From assembly GCF_039645985.1 (NCBI RefSeq), contig NZ_CP147919.1:496001-560000 (forward strand): 64,000 nt of DNA, in the 5' to 3' direction. The notes beneath the pieces were generated by a model, which was not told the DNA's origin, ran no database searches, and worked only from the letters and a program-made list of their open reading frames with translations. The stretch is from Sulfurimonas sp. HSL3-7 (GTDB lineage: Bacteria; Campylobacterota; Campylobacteria; Campylobacterales; Sulfurimonadaceae). The translations under genes were made by a program, and so were the position numbers. Of this stretch, positions 35,247 through 44,030 are shown piece after piece (the stretch's first letter is position 1; the number at the start of each line of letters is the position of its first letter).

Positions 35247-36440
35247 ATGACGCCCCGGCTCAAACAGAAGATCTCCGAAGCCAAGGCCAGACTGCTGGTC
35301 GATTACCCCTACTTCGGGACACTCGCTTCCAAACTCGAACTCCAGCAAAACGACAATATCCAGGCCTATCTGAGCGACGGTGTCCGATTTGAATATAACG
35401 ATGAGTATCTTCTCGATCTGACGCAGGACGAACTGGCCTTTGCCCTCTCCAACGGGGCGATGCATGCCGCGCTGGCGTATGAGAACCGTCAAAAAGGGCG
35501 CATGTCGTGGCTCTGGCAGCTGGCGACCGATCATGCCATCAATGCGATGCTCTCAGCCAACGGGCTGGAACCGCCGATAATGATCGACCTTGACCCCCGT
35601 TTTGAGGGGATGTATGCCGAAGAGATCTATGCGATTCTCAAAGATGAGATCAAAAACGAAGAGTTTGATGACGACGAATCAAACGAGACCGGCTTTAACG
35701 AAGAGAACAAGCGAAAGCAGCAGCAGATGAAAGACGCCGAGGGAAATCATGACCCCGACAAAAAGCGTGAAAAGATGGAGGTTGAGAACGTTGAACAGAA
35801 GATCGCCGAGGAGGAGATGTTCGAACAGTTTGCCAACGAAGCGCTGGAGAAGATCGCCGATCAGGGGGAGCTGCCGCTGGAGATCGAGCGTTTCTTTACG
35901 CTTACCGACAGCAGCAGGGTCGACTGGCGCAGAGAGCTCTATAACGCAATTGACCGCCACTACCACGATAACTACCGTATGATGCCGCCCTCGAAGAAGC
36001 TGCTCTATAGCGGTATCTACCTCCCTTCGCTCTACAGCGACACCCTTCGTCTGACGATCGCGATCGACAGCTCAGGCTCTGTCGATGAGCAGCTGCTCTC
36101 GCTTTTTATGAGCGAGGTCGAGGCGATCCTGATCCATTTTCCAAACTATGTGATCGACATGATCGTCTGCGACGCCAAGATCCAGAACTATCGGCAGTTT
36201 TTGACAGGCGAAGCCCTCGATATAGAGATCAAAGGGGGCGGGGGCACCGACTTCCGTCCGGTCTTCGATCGCATCGAAGAGCGCCTCGATGCGCCGTCGC
36301 TGCTGCTCTACTTCTCAGATACCAAAGGGAGCTTTCCTCAGAACGAACCGTTCTATGAAGTGATGTGGATCAGTGTAGAAGAGAGCGATGTCCCGTTCGG
36401 CAGGGTGCTGGTCATAGACAGAGATGAAGAGAAAGAGTGA
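35247..36440 (+). CDS. VWA protein with degenerate DUF2201-type metallopeptidase domain
   Basis: 397 residues, three bases after the MoxR gene. The N-terminal part matches the putative metallopeptidase domain that precedes VWA domains (ELAFALSNGAMHAALAYENR, WLWQLATDHAINAML). Where the family has HExxH this copy reads NGAMH, so the first His and the Glu are lost. A highly charged linker (~135-195) follows. The C-terminal VWA domain keeps the MIDAS motif IDSSGSVDE and GGGGTDFRPVF. It likely acts with the MoxR ATPase as an adaptor rather than a peptidase. Confidence 0.85.
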   Translation: MTPRLKQKISEAKARLLVDYPYFGTLASKLELQQNDNIQAYLSDGVRFEYNDEYLLDLTQDELAFALSNGAMHAALAYENRQKGRMSWLWQLATDHAINAMLSANGLEPPIMIDLDPRFEGMYAEEIYAILKDEIKNEEFDDDESNETGFNEENKRKQQQMKDAEGNHDPDKKREKMEVENVEQKIAEEEMFEQFANEALEKIADQGELPLEIERFFTLTDSSRVDWRRELYNAIDRHYHDNYRMMPPSKKLLYSGIYLPSLYSDTLRLTIAIDSSGSVDEQLLSLFMSEVEAILIHFPNYVIDMIVCDAKIQNYRQFLTGEALDIEIKGGGGTDFRPVFDRIEERLDAPSLLLYFSDTKGSFPQNEPFYEVMWISVEESDVPFGRVLVIDRDEEKE

Positions 36441-36452
36441 TTGTTACGGCTT

Positions 36453-36632
36453 TCACTCCAGCCCTTTCTCCTCGTAACATTGATCGATCTCTCTGTCGAT
36501 CGCCATCTCGACACTGCTGCCGCCGCTGACACCGCTGGTGATGTAGTAGCCGGTAATAATCATAAAAGCAAGACCGACCGCGATGATAAGGGTTGTCATG
36601 TAGATGCTGCGTTTTTTCTCGTCAAACTGCAT
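36453..36632 (-). CDS. Small single-helix membrane protein
   Basis: 59 residues, too short for most automatic lists. It starts MQFDEKKRSIYMTTLIIAVG, has one membrane helix (TLIIAVGLAFMIITGYYI), a Gly/Ser linker and an acidic tail with one Cys (EIDQCYEEKG). AAAGGA lies seven bases before the ATG on the minus strand. It is convergent with the VWA gene. No family recognised; helix, ribosome site and ordinary codon use support a real gene. Confidence 0.55.
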   Translation of the reverse strand: MQFDEKKRSIYMTTLIIAVGLAFMIITGYYITSGVSGGSSVEMAIDREIDQCYEEKGLE

Positions 36633-36727
36633 TGTTGTCCTTTCATGGTTCCATTACTCTATTGTAGTCCCGAAGATATCGATTTTCTTTGATAAAATAT
36701 GATTAATTTAAATAGATAAAGATTCTG

Positions 36728-38002
36728 ATGTCCGAATACGAACGTATAACTTCTCTACTGGATACGAAACAGAACGTCTTTTTGACCGGCGGCGCCGGGA
36801 CCGGGAAGACGACACTGACGCGCAAGCTCATCGAGCATTATGCCGGTGAAGGCAAAAAGATAGCGAAGCTCGCGTCGACAGGGATGGCAGCGACCTTGAT
36901 CGGCGGGCAGACCCTGCACAGCTTTTTGGACCTCGGCATTGCCGATTCCATCGAGGAGCTGGAGCGTCAAGGCCGTTTAGAGATCAAGAAAAAGATCAAA
37001 AAGCTGGTTTCTTCGATGGATCTGATCATCATCGATGAGATCTCGATGGTGAGTGCACCGCTATTTGAGATGATCCGTCTTCGTCTGCTGCAGAGCGACT
37101 TCAAGGGGGCTCTTTTGGCGGTGGGGGATTTTCTTCAATTGCCGCCCGTTGTCAGAGGCTACGGTGAGATCTATTTTGCTTTTGAGTCGGAGAGCTGGCG
37201 GCGGTTCGATTTTAAGACCGTCACTCTGGAGATCAATCACCGAAGCGATGACAGGGATTTTGTAAAGGTGTTGGATAAAGTGCGGTTTGCCGAGATCGGG
37301 GATGCGGAGCATCACTATCTGCATCATCTCATCAAGCCGGTCGGTGAAGACCTGAGCCAATACACCTATCTTTACGGTAAAAATAATTCTGCATCGCGTC
37401 ACAATGAAGCGCAGCTTGCATTTATAGACAGCGATGAGGTGACGTATGAAGTACAGCTTGTCAGGCATGATAAAAACACAAATGACAAAGAGGTCGAGCG
37501 GTTTTTGAACGATGCGCGCATCGAGCCGAAATTAAAGCTCAAAGTGGGCGCCCCCGTGCTTTTTACCCGTAATGCCTGGAACTACTTTAACGGCGAACGG
37601 GGAGAAATCGTTCGTCTGAACGATGAGATCGTTTATGTCGAGAAGAGTGACGGTGTCGTTGTAAAGCTTGAACGCTCCGCCATGACCAAGACTCAGTGGA
37701 AAGAGAAGAGTGTCGAGGGGAAAAAGGAGATGATGGAAGAGCCAAAGTTCAGTGTCCATCAATTTCCGATTACCCTGGCCTTCGCCATTACGATCCACAA
37801 ATCGCAGGGGATGAGCATCGAAGATCTGATCATTGACACCACGGAGATCTTTGCCCCGTCGCAGTTCTATGTGGCACTCTCAAGAGCGACTTCCCCGCAC
37901 CGTTTGATCCTGAAACAGCCGCTGACTAACTGGTGCAATTTGGCCTTTGTTCACCATAAAGCGTTAGACTTCGTCCATGATCAAAGGGAACGCCATGAAT
38001 GA
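36728..38002 (+). CDS. PIF1-like superfamily 1 DNA helicase
   Basis: 424 residues. Walker A TGGAGTGKTTLTRK, motif Ia ASTGMAATLIGGQTLHSFL, DEISM (motif II), GDFLQLPPV (motif III) and the C-terminal HKSQGMSIEDL / VALSRATSP (motifs V-VI) are complete. PIF1-type helicases unwind 5'-3' and resolve G-quadruplexes or R-loops. It overlaps the small downstream gene by eight bases. It starts ATG with a nearby AT-rich promoter region (TAAAATATGATTAA). Confidence 0.92.
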   Translation: MSEYERITSLLDTKQNVFLTGGAGTGKTTLTRKLIEHYAGEGKKIAKLASTGMAATLIGGQTLHSFLDLGIADSIEELERQGRLEIKKKIKKLVSSMDLIIIDEISMVSAPLFEMIRLRLLQSDFKGALLAVGDFLQLPPVVRGYGEIYFAFESESWRRFDFKTVTLEINHRSDDRDFVKVLDKVRFAEIGDAEHHYLHHLIKPVGEDLSQYTYLYGKNNSASRHNEAQLAFIDSDEVTYEVQLVRHDKNTNDKEVERFLNDARIEPKLKLKVGAPVLFTRNAWNYFNGERGEIVRLNDEIVYVEKSDGVVVKLERSAMTKTQWKEKSVEGKKEMMEEPKFSVHQFPITLAFAITIHKSQGMSIEDLIIDTTEIFAPSQFYVALSRATSPHRLILKQPLTNWCNLAFVHHKALDFVHDQRERHE

Positions 38003-38189
38003 TGATAAACACAAACGCCGCTTTCGTACTCTCGATGAGTTGCAGGAAGAGTACGATCAGACCTCGCACAGTTTCAAAGAGGAGCTGAAAGATGTGGTTA
38101 AAAACCTGAAAGATGAGCTCTTCTCGATGTGGGGCCTTCTGATCCTCTCCGCCCTGACGCTGGCGATCTTGAGTGCCGTTGTAAAGTGA
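37995..38189 (+). CDS. Small tail-anchored membrane protein, unknown function
   Basis: 64 residues from ATG 37995 (AAAGGGAA before it), overlapping the helicase end. Charged N-terminal half (KHKRRFRTLDELQEEYDQ) and amphipathic helix (FKEELKDVVKNLKDEL), then a C-terminal membrane helix (WGLLILSALTLAILSAVV). No family recognised. Probably co-transcribed with the helicase and the following small gene. Confidence 0.6.
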   Translation: MNDDKHKRRFRTLDELQEEYDQTSHSFKEELKDVVKNLKDELFSMWGLLILSALTLAILSAVVK

Positions 38190-38197
38190 GAGAAACG

Positions 38198-38374
38198 ATG
38201 AAAAGCATAGAAGAGCTGACCAAAGAGGGTGTCGAACTCAAGGAAGTGGAGTTGATGCTTACACTCGATGAGTTAAAAACCTTTGGTGCCTACTGCATCG
38301 AACATGATCTGAAGTTTAATGACTGGATCAGAACATTGGCCCACGAGGCGATAAAACAGCAGGCAGATACCTAG
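38198..38374 (+). CDS. Small cytoplasmic protein, unknown function
   Basis: 58 residues from ATG 38198, below many length cut-offs. Helical and acidic (IEELTKEGVELKEVELMLTLDEL; FNDWIRTLAHEAIKQQ), with a shape reminiscent of ribbon-helix-helix or CopG-like antitoxins but without a clear match and with no toxin gene next to it. It has GAGAAACG upstream and lies eight bases after the previous gene. Its end overlaps the convergent phosphoesterase gene by four bases. Confidence 0.5.
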   Translation: MKSIEELTKEGVELKEVELMLTLDELKTFGAYCIEHDLKFNDWIRTLAHEAIKQQADT

Positions 38375-39162
38375 AACTGATCTGTCTTGTAATGTATGAC
38401 CTTCCATTCGCCCTCATGCGTCTCTGCGACAAAGGTGCAGGACTCGACCCAGTCACCGCAGTTGAGGTAGGCGGTCCCCTCCATGTTTTTGTACTCCGCT
38501 TTATGGATGTGGCCGCAGATGACACCGTTGAAGTCACGGCGCTTCGCTTCGGTTATCAGAACGGACTCGTAGTCGTCAATATACATGACGGCTTTTTTCA
38601 CGCTCTGTTTGGCAAAGTTGGAGAGTGACCAGAAACGTTTATAACCGATCAGGCGCCGAAAACGGTTGATCGGGTGGTTTAGGCGAAGCAGCAGGTCGTA
38701 ACTGACGTCACCGAACTTGGCCAGCCACTTTTTCGTCATGGTGATGGAGTCGAAAAAATCGCCGTGGGTGACGAGATAGTGATCATTTTCCTGCGTCACA
38801 TAGGTGTATTCGTTGACAATGTCGATGGTGTCACCCAGGGTCAGCGGCAGGAACTTCCGCACAAATTCGTCATGATTGCCCAGCACATAGGTCAGACGGG
38901 TCCCTTTTCTCGCTTTGCGTAACAGCTTCTGGATGACGTCGGAGTGGGCCTGCGGCCAGGTCCAGCGCCGTTTTAGCGCCCAGCCGTCGATGATGTCGCC
39001 GACAAGGAAGAGATGATCGCACTCGACCGTGCGCAAAAAGTCAAGCAGCAGTTCCGCCTGTGCATGTCTGGTGCCCAAATGGAGGTCTGATATAAAAACG
39101 CTTCGGTAATGATGATCGTGTTGCACGTTGTAACCTTCATGTGATTTCATGGTAGTACTCAT
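38371..39162 (-). CDS. LpxH-like UDP-2,3-diacylglucosamine diphosphatase / metallophosphoesterase
   Basis: 263 residues of one calcineurin-like phosphoesterase domain: SDLHLGTRH, VGDIIDGWAL, LGNHDEFVRK, VTHGDFFD and GHIHKAEYK. This variant (WTWPQAHSDVIQKLLRKA, YIDDYESVL) is the family annotated as UDP-2,3-diacylglucosamine diphosphatase, which makes lipid X for lipid A. It is less similar to E. coli LpxH, so other pyrophosphate substrates remain possible. Divergent from a glycosyltransferase with 27 bases between; an ATG at 39147 is an alternative start. Confidence 0.82.
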   Translation of the reverse strand: MSTTMKSHEGYNVQHDHHYRSVFISDLHLGTRHAQAELLLDFLRTVECDHLFLVGDIIDGWALKRRWTWPQAHSDVIQKLLRKARKGTRLTYVLGNHDEFVRKFLPLTLGDTIDIVNEYTYVTQENDHYLVTHGDFFDSITMTKKWLAKFGDVSYDLLLRLNHPINRFRRLIGYKRFWSLSNFAKQSVKKAVMYIDDYESVLITEAKRRDFNGVICGHIHKAEYKNMEGTAYLNCGDWVESCTFVAETHEGEWKVIHYKTDQF

Positions 39163-39189
39163 GAGACTTTACTATTAAATAATAACAAT

Positions 39190-40359
39190 ATGAATACAGA
39201 GCTACCGAACATCATATTGGTGAGTGATACCGTTTTTGATTCCAACGGCGTTTCGCGTTTCATTCACGATATGGCTAAATTCGCCCCTTCCTACGGTAGC
39301 CGGTTTAACGTGATCACATCATCGCCTTTGGAGACGTATGGCTTCAGTGACAACATTCTGAATGTAAAATCATTGTTGAGTATCAGGATGCCTTTTTACA
39401 AAGAGCAGTTTATCAGTGTCATCCCCCCGTTTTGGAGGCTGTTTAACGAGGTCAGGGCATTCAACCCCGATGTGATCCATATTTCGACACCGGGGAGTTT
39501 GGGGATCTGCGCGCTGTTGATCGCAAAGATGCTGAATATTAAAGTGGTGGGTACCTATCACACAGATTTTCCAAGCTATATCTACCAAAATACGAAAAAA
39601 GAGTTTATGCTGGCGGCAACACGGGGCTATATGCGTTTCTTTTATCAAAAGCTCGACAAAGTGTTCGCCCGGTCACAGCAGAATCTGAAGATACTGGAAA
39701 CGGAGATACATGTCAATGCCGAAAACCTGGTCGAGATCAGAGCGGGTACGGATATTGAGGCTTTTTCACCGAGCTTCGCATCTGAGACGATCTGGGCAAC
39801 GTATGATATTGACAAAAATGCTGTCAAACTGCTCTATGTAGGACGTTTGAGTGTGGAGAAGAACTTCGACTTTCTGCTTGATCTGTTCCAACGATACCGC
39901 ACAAACAGTGATAAGAAAGTGGTCCTGGTCGCAGTAGGAGAGGGTAGCCGCCTGAAAGAAAAAGAGCGGCTAAAAGAGGAGGGGATCTATCTGCTGGGCA
40001 GAAAAAAAGGGGAAGAACTTTCACGTATCTATGCCAGCAGCGACCTTTTTGTTTTTCCTTCCGTCACTGAAACCCTGGGGCAGGCGGTTATGGAAGCCGC
40101 TGCAAGCGGATTGAGCGCTGTCGTATCCAATCAGGGCGGCGTGACACAAAGCGTTGAACACGGGGTAAACGGTTACTGTGTCGATACAAATAATGAGCTG
40201 CTGTGGCTGGAAAAAATGGATGAACTTATCTGTAATGGTTCATTACGCAGAGAGATGGGGCAATCGGCAAGAGCTAAAATGGAAGGAAGGTCAATAAAAT
40301 CAAGCTGTGAACAGTTTTTAAAGCAGCACGATTTTGAATTAAGAGAGAAGAGAGGGTGA
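39190..40359 (+). CDS. GT4-family glycosyltransferase
   Basis: 389 residues with GT-B fold. N-terminal Rossmann domain (SDTVFDSNGVSRFIHDMAKF; NPDVIHISTPGSLGICALLIAKML; VVGTYHTDFPSY) and C-terminal nucleotide-sugar site (LLYVGRLSVEKNFDFLLDLF; FVFPSVTETLGQAVMEAAASG, the E-x7-E motif). Similar enzymes transfer mannose or glucose to lipid carriers or lipids. Sugar and acceptor cannot be read. The neighbouring LpxH-like gene hints at envelope lipid work. Confidence 0.88.
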   Translation: MNTELPNIILVSDTVFDSNGVSRFIHDMAKFAPSYGSRFNVITSSPLETYGFSDNILNVKSLLSIRMPFYKEQFISVIPPFWRLFNEVRAFNPDVIHISTPGSLGICALLIAKMLNIKVVGTYHTDFPSYIYQNTKKEFMLAATRGYMRFFYQKLDKVFARSQQNLKILETEIHVNAENLVEIRAGTDIEAFSPSFASETIWATYDIDKNAVKLLYVGRLSVEKNFDFLLDLFQRYRTNSDKKVVLVAVGEGSRLKEKERLKEEGIYLLGRKKGEELSRIYASSDLFVFPSVTETLGQAVMEAAASGLSAVVSNQGGVTQSVEHGVNGYCVDTNNELLWLEKMDELICNGSLRREMGQSARAKMEGRSIKSSCEQFLKQHDFELREKRG

Positions 40360-40371
40360 CGCCGCAAGGCG
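40360..40371. terminator. GNRA-capped hairpin between convergent genes
   Basis: CGCC-GCAA-GGCG, a 4-pair stem with a GCAA tetraloop, fills the 24-base gap between the convergent glycosyltransferase and peroxiredoxin genes. It could serve both strands, but there is no T-run. Confidence 0.35.
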
Positions 40372-40383
40372 CACCGTCAGTGC

Positions 40384-40980
40384 TTACAGATCTTTTTCGT
40401 GTTTAGCAAGGTACTCGGCAACACCGGCAGTGTCGGCTTTCATACCTTCGTCACCTTTGTTCCAACCCGCAGCACATACTTCACCGTGCTCGTTAGTGAA
40501 AAGCATTGCGTCAACCATACGGATCATCTCATCGATGTTACGTCCAAGAGGAAGGTCATTGATAACAGCGTGGCGAACAGTACCGTCTTTGTCGATCAGG
40601 AATGAACCGCGCAGTGCAACACCGCCGTCAAGAAGAACATCATATGATTTTGCGATCTCTTTGGTAAGGTCGGCAACCAGCGGGTAACGGACCTGGCCGA
40701 TACCGCCTTCGTTTACCGGTGTGTTCTTCCAGGCAAAGTGAGAGAACTGAGAGTCAATAGAGACACCGATTACTTCAATACCACGTGACTTGAACTCATC
40801 CAGACGGTGGTCGAATGCGATGATCTCAGATGGACATACAAAGGTGAAGTCAAGTGGATAGAAGAAAAGAACCGTACCGTTTTCACCGAAGTTCTCGTAT
40901 AGGTTGAAGTCTTCTTTGATTTCATTGTTTCCCATTACAGTGGTTGCTGTAAAGTCAGGTGCTTTGTTTGTTACTAGCAT
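40384..40980 (-). CDS. 2-Cys peroxiredoxin (AhpC/TSA family)
   Basis: 198 residues. Peroxidatic Cys in DFTFVCPSEIIAFD (~48) and resolving Cys in HGEVCAAGWNKG (~170); the usual VCPAGW reads VCAAGW here. GSFLIDKDGTVRH is typical of the family. It reduces hydrogen peroxide and organic peroxides in the cytoplasm. GGAGACAACCT precedes the ATG, and on the minus strand TACAAT near 41018-41023 serves as a -10. Location next to metK/ferredoxin matches the ahpC neighbourhood of Campylobacter. Confidence 0.94.
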   Translation of the reverse strand: MLVTNKAPDFTATTVMGNNEIKEDFNLYENFGENGTVLFFYPLDFTFVCPSEIIAFDHRLDEFKSRGIEVIGVSIDSQFSHFAWKNTPVNEGGIGQVRYPLVADLTKEIAKSYDVLLDGGVALRGSFLIDKDGTVRHAVINDLPLGRNIDEMIRMVDAMLFTNEHGEVCAAGWNKGDEGMKADTAGVAEYLAKHEKDL

Positions 40981-41085
40981 AGGTTGTCTCCAAATATTAA
41001 TTTTTTATGGCAAGGATTGTAGCACAAGAAAATAAATAAAATTATGTGATAAAAAACCAGCTTAAAAGTTTAAATTGCTTTCAGC

Positions 41086-41091
41086 TATAAT
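41086..41091 (+). promoter_or_regulatory. metK promoter -10
   Basis: TATAAT at 41086-41091 preceded by TTGCTT about 15 bases earlier and AT-rich DNA, followed by a ~110-base leader. The gap 40981-41205 thus holds divergent promoters for peroxiredoxin and metK; no further gene is seen in it. Confidence 0.55.
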
Positions 41092-41205
41092 CGCGGACTT
41101 TCATTTTATATGATGATGTGCTTTGTAAAAATGTTGGACATGGATTCCGGTATATTTATGAAGTATCAGCACACAAGGTGAAGGATAATACAATAAAGGA
41201 AATCG

Positions 41206-42363
41206 ATGACTAGAGAGTATATTTTTACTTCTGAGTCTGTAACAGAAGGGCATCCTGACAAGATGGCCGATCAGATTAGTGATGCTATTCTGGATGACAT
41301 TATTGCTAAAGATCCTAAAGCGCACGTCGCGTGTGAGACTTTGGTTTCGAATGGTTTTTGTGTAATTGCAGGCGAATTAAAAACACATGCGTATACCCCG
41401 ATGCAGGATATTGTACGTCAGGTAGTAAAAGAGATCGGCTATACCGATGCCACCTATGGATTTGACCACCGCTCTGCGGCTGTCTTGAATGCTATTGGCG
41501 AGCAGTCGCCGGACATCGACCAGGGTGTTGCCCAGGCCGGTGGGGAGATCGGCGCAGGTGACCAGGGACTGATGTTCGGTTTTGCATGCAAAGAGACACC
41601 TGAGCTGATGCCGCTGCCGATTCACTTGGCACATCGCATCACGGAACGTCTGGCAGAAGTCCGCAAAGAGGGAATTATCCCGTATCTTCGTCCGGACGGA
41701 AAAGCGCAGATCTCTGTAAAATATGCAGGCGGAAAACCTGTCTCTGTTGAAACGGTTGTTGTCTCAACACAACACCATGAAGAAGTCTCCCAAGAACAGC
41801 TGCATAAAGATGTTATCGAAGAGGTCATTAAAAAGGTGATTCCGGCGGAACTGTTGAGTGAAAATGTAAAGTACCACATCAATCCGACCGGTAAATTCGT
41901 AATCGGCGGACCGCAAGGTGATGCGGGTCTTACAGGCCGTAAGATTATTGTTGACACCTACGGCGGTTCATGTCCGCACGGCGGGGGCGCTTTCTCAGGA
42001 AAAGATCCAACCAAGGTAGACCGTTCAGCTGCTTACGCTGCGCGTCACGTTGCAAAAAACCTGGTGGCCTCCGGTGCGTGTGAACGTGCAACGATCCAGG
42101 TCGCTTATGCGATCGGTGTTGTCAAACCGGTCTCGATCATGGTCAATACGCATGGTACAGGTGTTGTTGATGAAGAGAAGATCGAAGAGTGTGTTAAAGA
42201 ACTTTTTGACTTGACGCCTAAAGGTATTATCGATGCACTCGATCTATTGCGCCCTATCTATCGTAAAACAGCGGCATACGGCCATTTTGGTCGTGAACTG
42301 CCTGAATTTACGTGGGAAAAGACCGACAGAGCTGAAGAGATCAGGAACTATTTAGGGCTCTAA
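41206..42363 (+). CDS. metK: S-adenosylmethionine synthetase
   Basis: Makes SAM from methionine and ATP. 385 residues. N-terminal [24 protein letters not shown], the hexapeptide region [31 protein letters not shown] and [19 protein letters not shown] are all intact. AAAGGAAA precedes the ATG. It stands alone in its transcript, with ~110 bases of leader. SAM use is expected for the methyltransferase in the right-hand cluster and others. Confidence 0.98.
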   Translation: MTREYIFTSESVTEGHPDKMADQISDAILDDIIAKDPKAHVACETLVSNGFCVIAGELKTHAYTPMQDIVRQVVKEIGYTDATYGFDHRSAAVLNAIGEQSPDIDQGVAQAGGEIGAGDQGLMFGFACKETPELMPLPIHLAHRITERLAEVRKEGIIPYLRPDGKAQISVKYAGGKPVSVETVVVSTQHHEEVSQEQLHKDVIEEVIKKVIPAELLSENVKYHINPTGKFVIGGPQGDAGLTGRKIIVDTYGGSCPHGGGAFSGKDPTKVDRSAAYAARHVAKNLVASGACERATIQVAYAIGVVKPVSIMVNTHGTGVVDEEKIEECVKELFDLTPKGIIDALDLLRPIYRKTAAYGHFGRELPEFTWEKTDRAEEIRNYLGL

Positions 42364-42749
42364 AATGTTACTCTCTCTCTGAAGGAAACGTCAGACTGAC
42401 CGCGCTGTTTCGGATGAAAGAATGCGGCAGTATGGGTACGATGAAGAGACGGAAAATTTCCGCCTCTTCAAGCAAAGACACACCTTCTTCCAGACTATCT
42501 TTATGTCCAAGACAGAGGCATACGTCTCTCTTTTTTTTTACAAGTCTGATATGACGCTTTTAGCCCATGTTTTTCCACCCAAAAACCTCAAGTCTGATTG
42601 TGCTGATAATGACTCTCAAAACACCTATTTATGGGCTTTAGGTCAATTAGTAACAGTTTTTTTATTGTGCAAAATATAGCTATTTATTTTTAGAAACAAT
42701 TAATGTTCTTGTGTTATAGTTATCTCGAAATTACAATAGGAGACTGATT
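42364..42749. other. 386-base gap with palindrome and T-run
   Basis: No convincing gene. A 27-base inverted repeat lies at 42443-42469 (GAAGAGaCGGAAA-A-TTTCCGcCTCTTC, one mismatch) and a T-run at 42530-42540 following AGAG/CTCT. The palindrome may be an operator or processed stem; the later hairpin plus T-run may terminate metK. The ferredoxin promoter (GTGTTATAGTT near 42711) lies at the right end. Confidence 0.4.
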
Positions 42750-43109
42750 ATGGCAGTATTTATTAATGACACATGTATCAACTGTGGCGCTTGTATTGAC
42801 GAATGTCCGGTAGAAGCAATTGTTGACGAGGATGATAACCCGACAGGAGAAGAGCTGTACTACGTTTACCCAGATAAATGTGTAGAGTGTGTTGGTCACC
42901 ACGATGAGCCGGCATGTGCAACTGCATGTCCAACTGAGGGCTGTATCACATGGGATATGCCTTTTACTGCTGAAAACAAAGACTTCTTTGCTGCAGGCAA
43001 CTATGTAGACGGTAAAAACTACGTGATGGAAGATGCAGATGCTGAAATGCCATTCCGTGAAGATATCTCTATGGAAGCACGTACTGCTCGCGAAAACATC
43101 GTAGATTAA
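42750..43109 (+). CDS. 2[4Fe-4S] ferredoxin
   Basis: 119 residues. First cluster CINCGACIDECPVEAI, second CVECVGHHDEPACATACPTEGCI with the longer spacing of Allochromatium-type ferredoxins. The acidic C-terminal ~50 residues extend beyond the clusters. It carries low-potential electrons, for example for pyruvate/2-oxoglutarate oxidoreductases. AGGAG precedes the ATG. Campylobacter has fdxB beside ndk at the same locus. Confidence 0.94.
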   Translation: MAVFINDTCINCGACIDECPVEAIVDEDDNPTGEELYYVYPDKCVECVGHHDEPACATACPTEGCITWDMPFTAENKDFFAAGNYVDGKNYVMEDADAEMPFREDISMEARTARENIVD

Positions 43110-43118
43110 TACGACACA

Positions 43119-43145
43119 GTATCGGCTTTTGCCGATACGCTTTTA
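43119..43145 (+). terminator. Rho-independent terminator after ferredoxin
   Basis: GTATCGGC (43119-43126), TTTT loop, GCCGATAC (43131-43138), an 8-pair perfect stem followed by GCTTTTAC. It lies nine bases after the ferredoxin stop and is the clearest terminator in the window. Confidence 0.85.
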
Positions 43146-43209
43146 CTCTCTTTCATTTTAATTAACTTCATAAGATTTCATTTAAACTAAAACACAACAT
43201 AGTTTCAGT

Positions 43210-43215
43210 ATAATC
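43210..43215 (+). promoter_or_regulatory. -10 of the ndk-DUF177-rpmF-plsX-fabH operon
   Basis: TATAAT at 43210-43215, 33 bases before the ndk start, in AT-rich DNA with no clear -35, as is usual for the vegetative promoters of this phylum. Confidence 0.6.
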
Positions 43216-43248
43216 CCACTCTAAATTTTCAATTTTCGGGAGTTCTGA

Positions 43249-43662
43249 ATGGAACGCACACTATCAATCATCAAACCTGACGCAGTGGCTAAAGGTGTTA
43301 TCGGCAAGATCCTAGATCGCTTTGAAAGCAATGGTCTTCGTATTGCAGCAACAAAAAAACTTCAACTGTCTCGTCAGGATGCTGAGGCGTTTTATGCGGT
43401 TCACAGCGAGCGTCCTTTCTTTAAAGACCTTGTTGACTTCATGATCTCTGGTCCTGTTGTCGTTTCTGTCCTTGAAGGCGAAGATGCAATGAAAAAAAAC
43501 CGTGACCTTATGGGCGCAACAAACCCTAAAGAAGCTGAAGCAGGAACAATCCGTGCTGATTTCGCTGAGAACATCGATGCGAACGCAGTTCACGGAAGTG
43601 ACTCTTTGGAAAATGCTGCGGTTGAGATCGCTTTCTTTTTTGCTGAGAGAGAGATCGCGTAA
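43249..43662 (+). CDS. ndk: Nucleoside diphosphate kinase
   Basis: Balances NTP pools by phosphate transfer through an active-site His. 137 residues, standard length. [12 protein letters not shown] at the start, [19 protein letters not shown], and the catalytic His in [19 protein letters not shown] precedes the ATG. First gene of a tight operon leading to fatty-acid synthesis. Confidence 0.98.
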   Translation: MERTLSIIKPDAVAKGVIGKILDRFESNGLRIAATKKLQLSRQDAEAFYAVHSERPFFKDLVDFMISGPVVVSVLEGEDAMKKNRDLMGATNPKEAEAGTIRADFAENIDANAVHGSDSLENAAVEIAFFFAEREIA

Positions 43663-43668
43663 TTACCG

Positions 43669-44028
43669 ATGAACATCCCGTTCAGACGTATTACAAAAAC
43701 ACCGACTGAATTCGAAGTCGAGTCAGACGGTGTCACGCTTAAAGGGACGGTTGTCTTTAAAGAGCGTAACATAGTTCTACTTCAAGCACAGTTGCAAGGA
43801 CAAATCGAGCTTACTTGTGACATTTGTGCGGAAGATTTCGCTACAATACTGAACGAAAAAATAGAGCTACTTGTTTCCGACGGCATTTACCAAGGCTTTG
43901 ATGAGAAGCTGGATGTTGTCGAAATGCAAGATAATATCGATTTTGATGAGTTGTTACATACCGAGATCGAATTGATCCGTAGTGACTATCACAGTTGTGA
44001 AAACTGTAAAAACCAAGAAAGGAATTAA
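43669..44028 (+). CDS. DUF177/YceD-family protein
   Basis: 119 residues. DUF177 features are the central CDICAEDF (cysteines of a small zinc knuckle) and C-terminal [11 protein letters not shown], with the acidic [12 protein letters not shown] between. In most bacteria this gene sits directly before rpmF, as here (two-base gap); the plant and E. coli relatives assist 23S rRNA maturation. It follows ndk by six bases. Confidence 0.88.
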   Translation: MNIPFRRITKTPTEFEVESDGVTLKGTVVFKERNIVLLQAQLQGQIELTCDICAEDFATILNEKIELLVSDGIYQGFDEKLDVVEMQDNIDFDELLHTEIELIRSDYHSCENCKNQERN

Positions 44029-44030
44029 AC

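Noticed and set aside
36441-36692. 83-residue plus-strand frame after the VWA gene
   Set aside because: It is antisense to a better-supported small membrane gene with a ribosome site.
42422-42679. 85-residue plus-strand frame between metK and ferredoxin
   Set aside because: It runs through the palindrome and the T-run, has no ribosome site and an unnatural composition; treated as chance.
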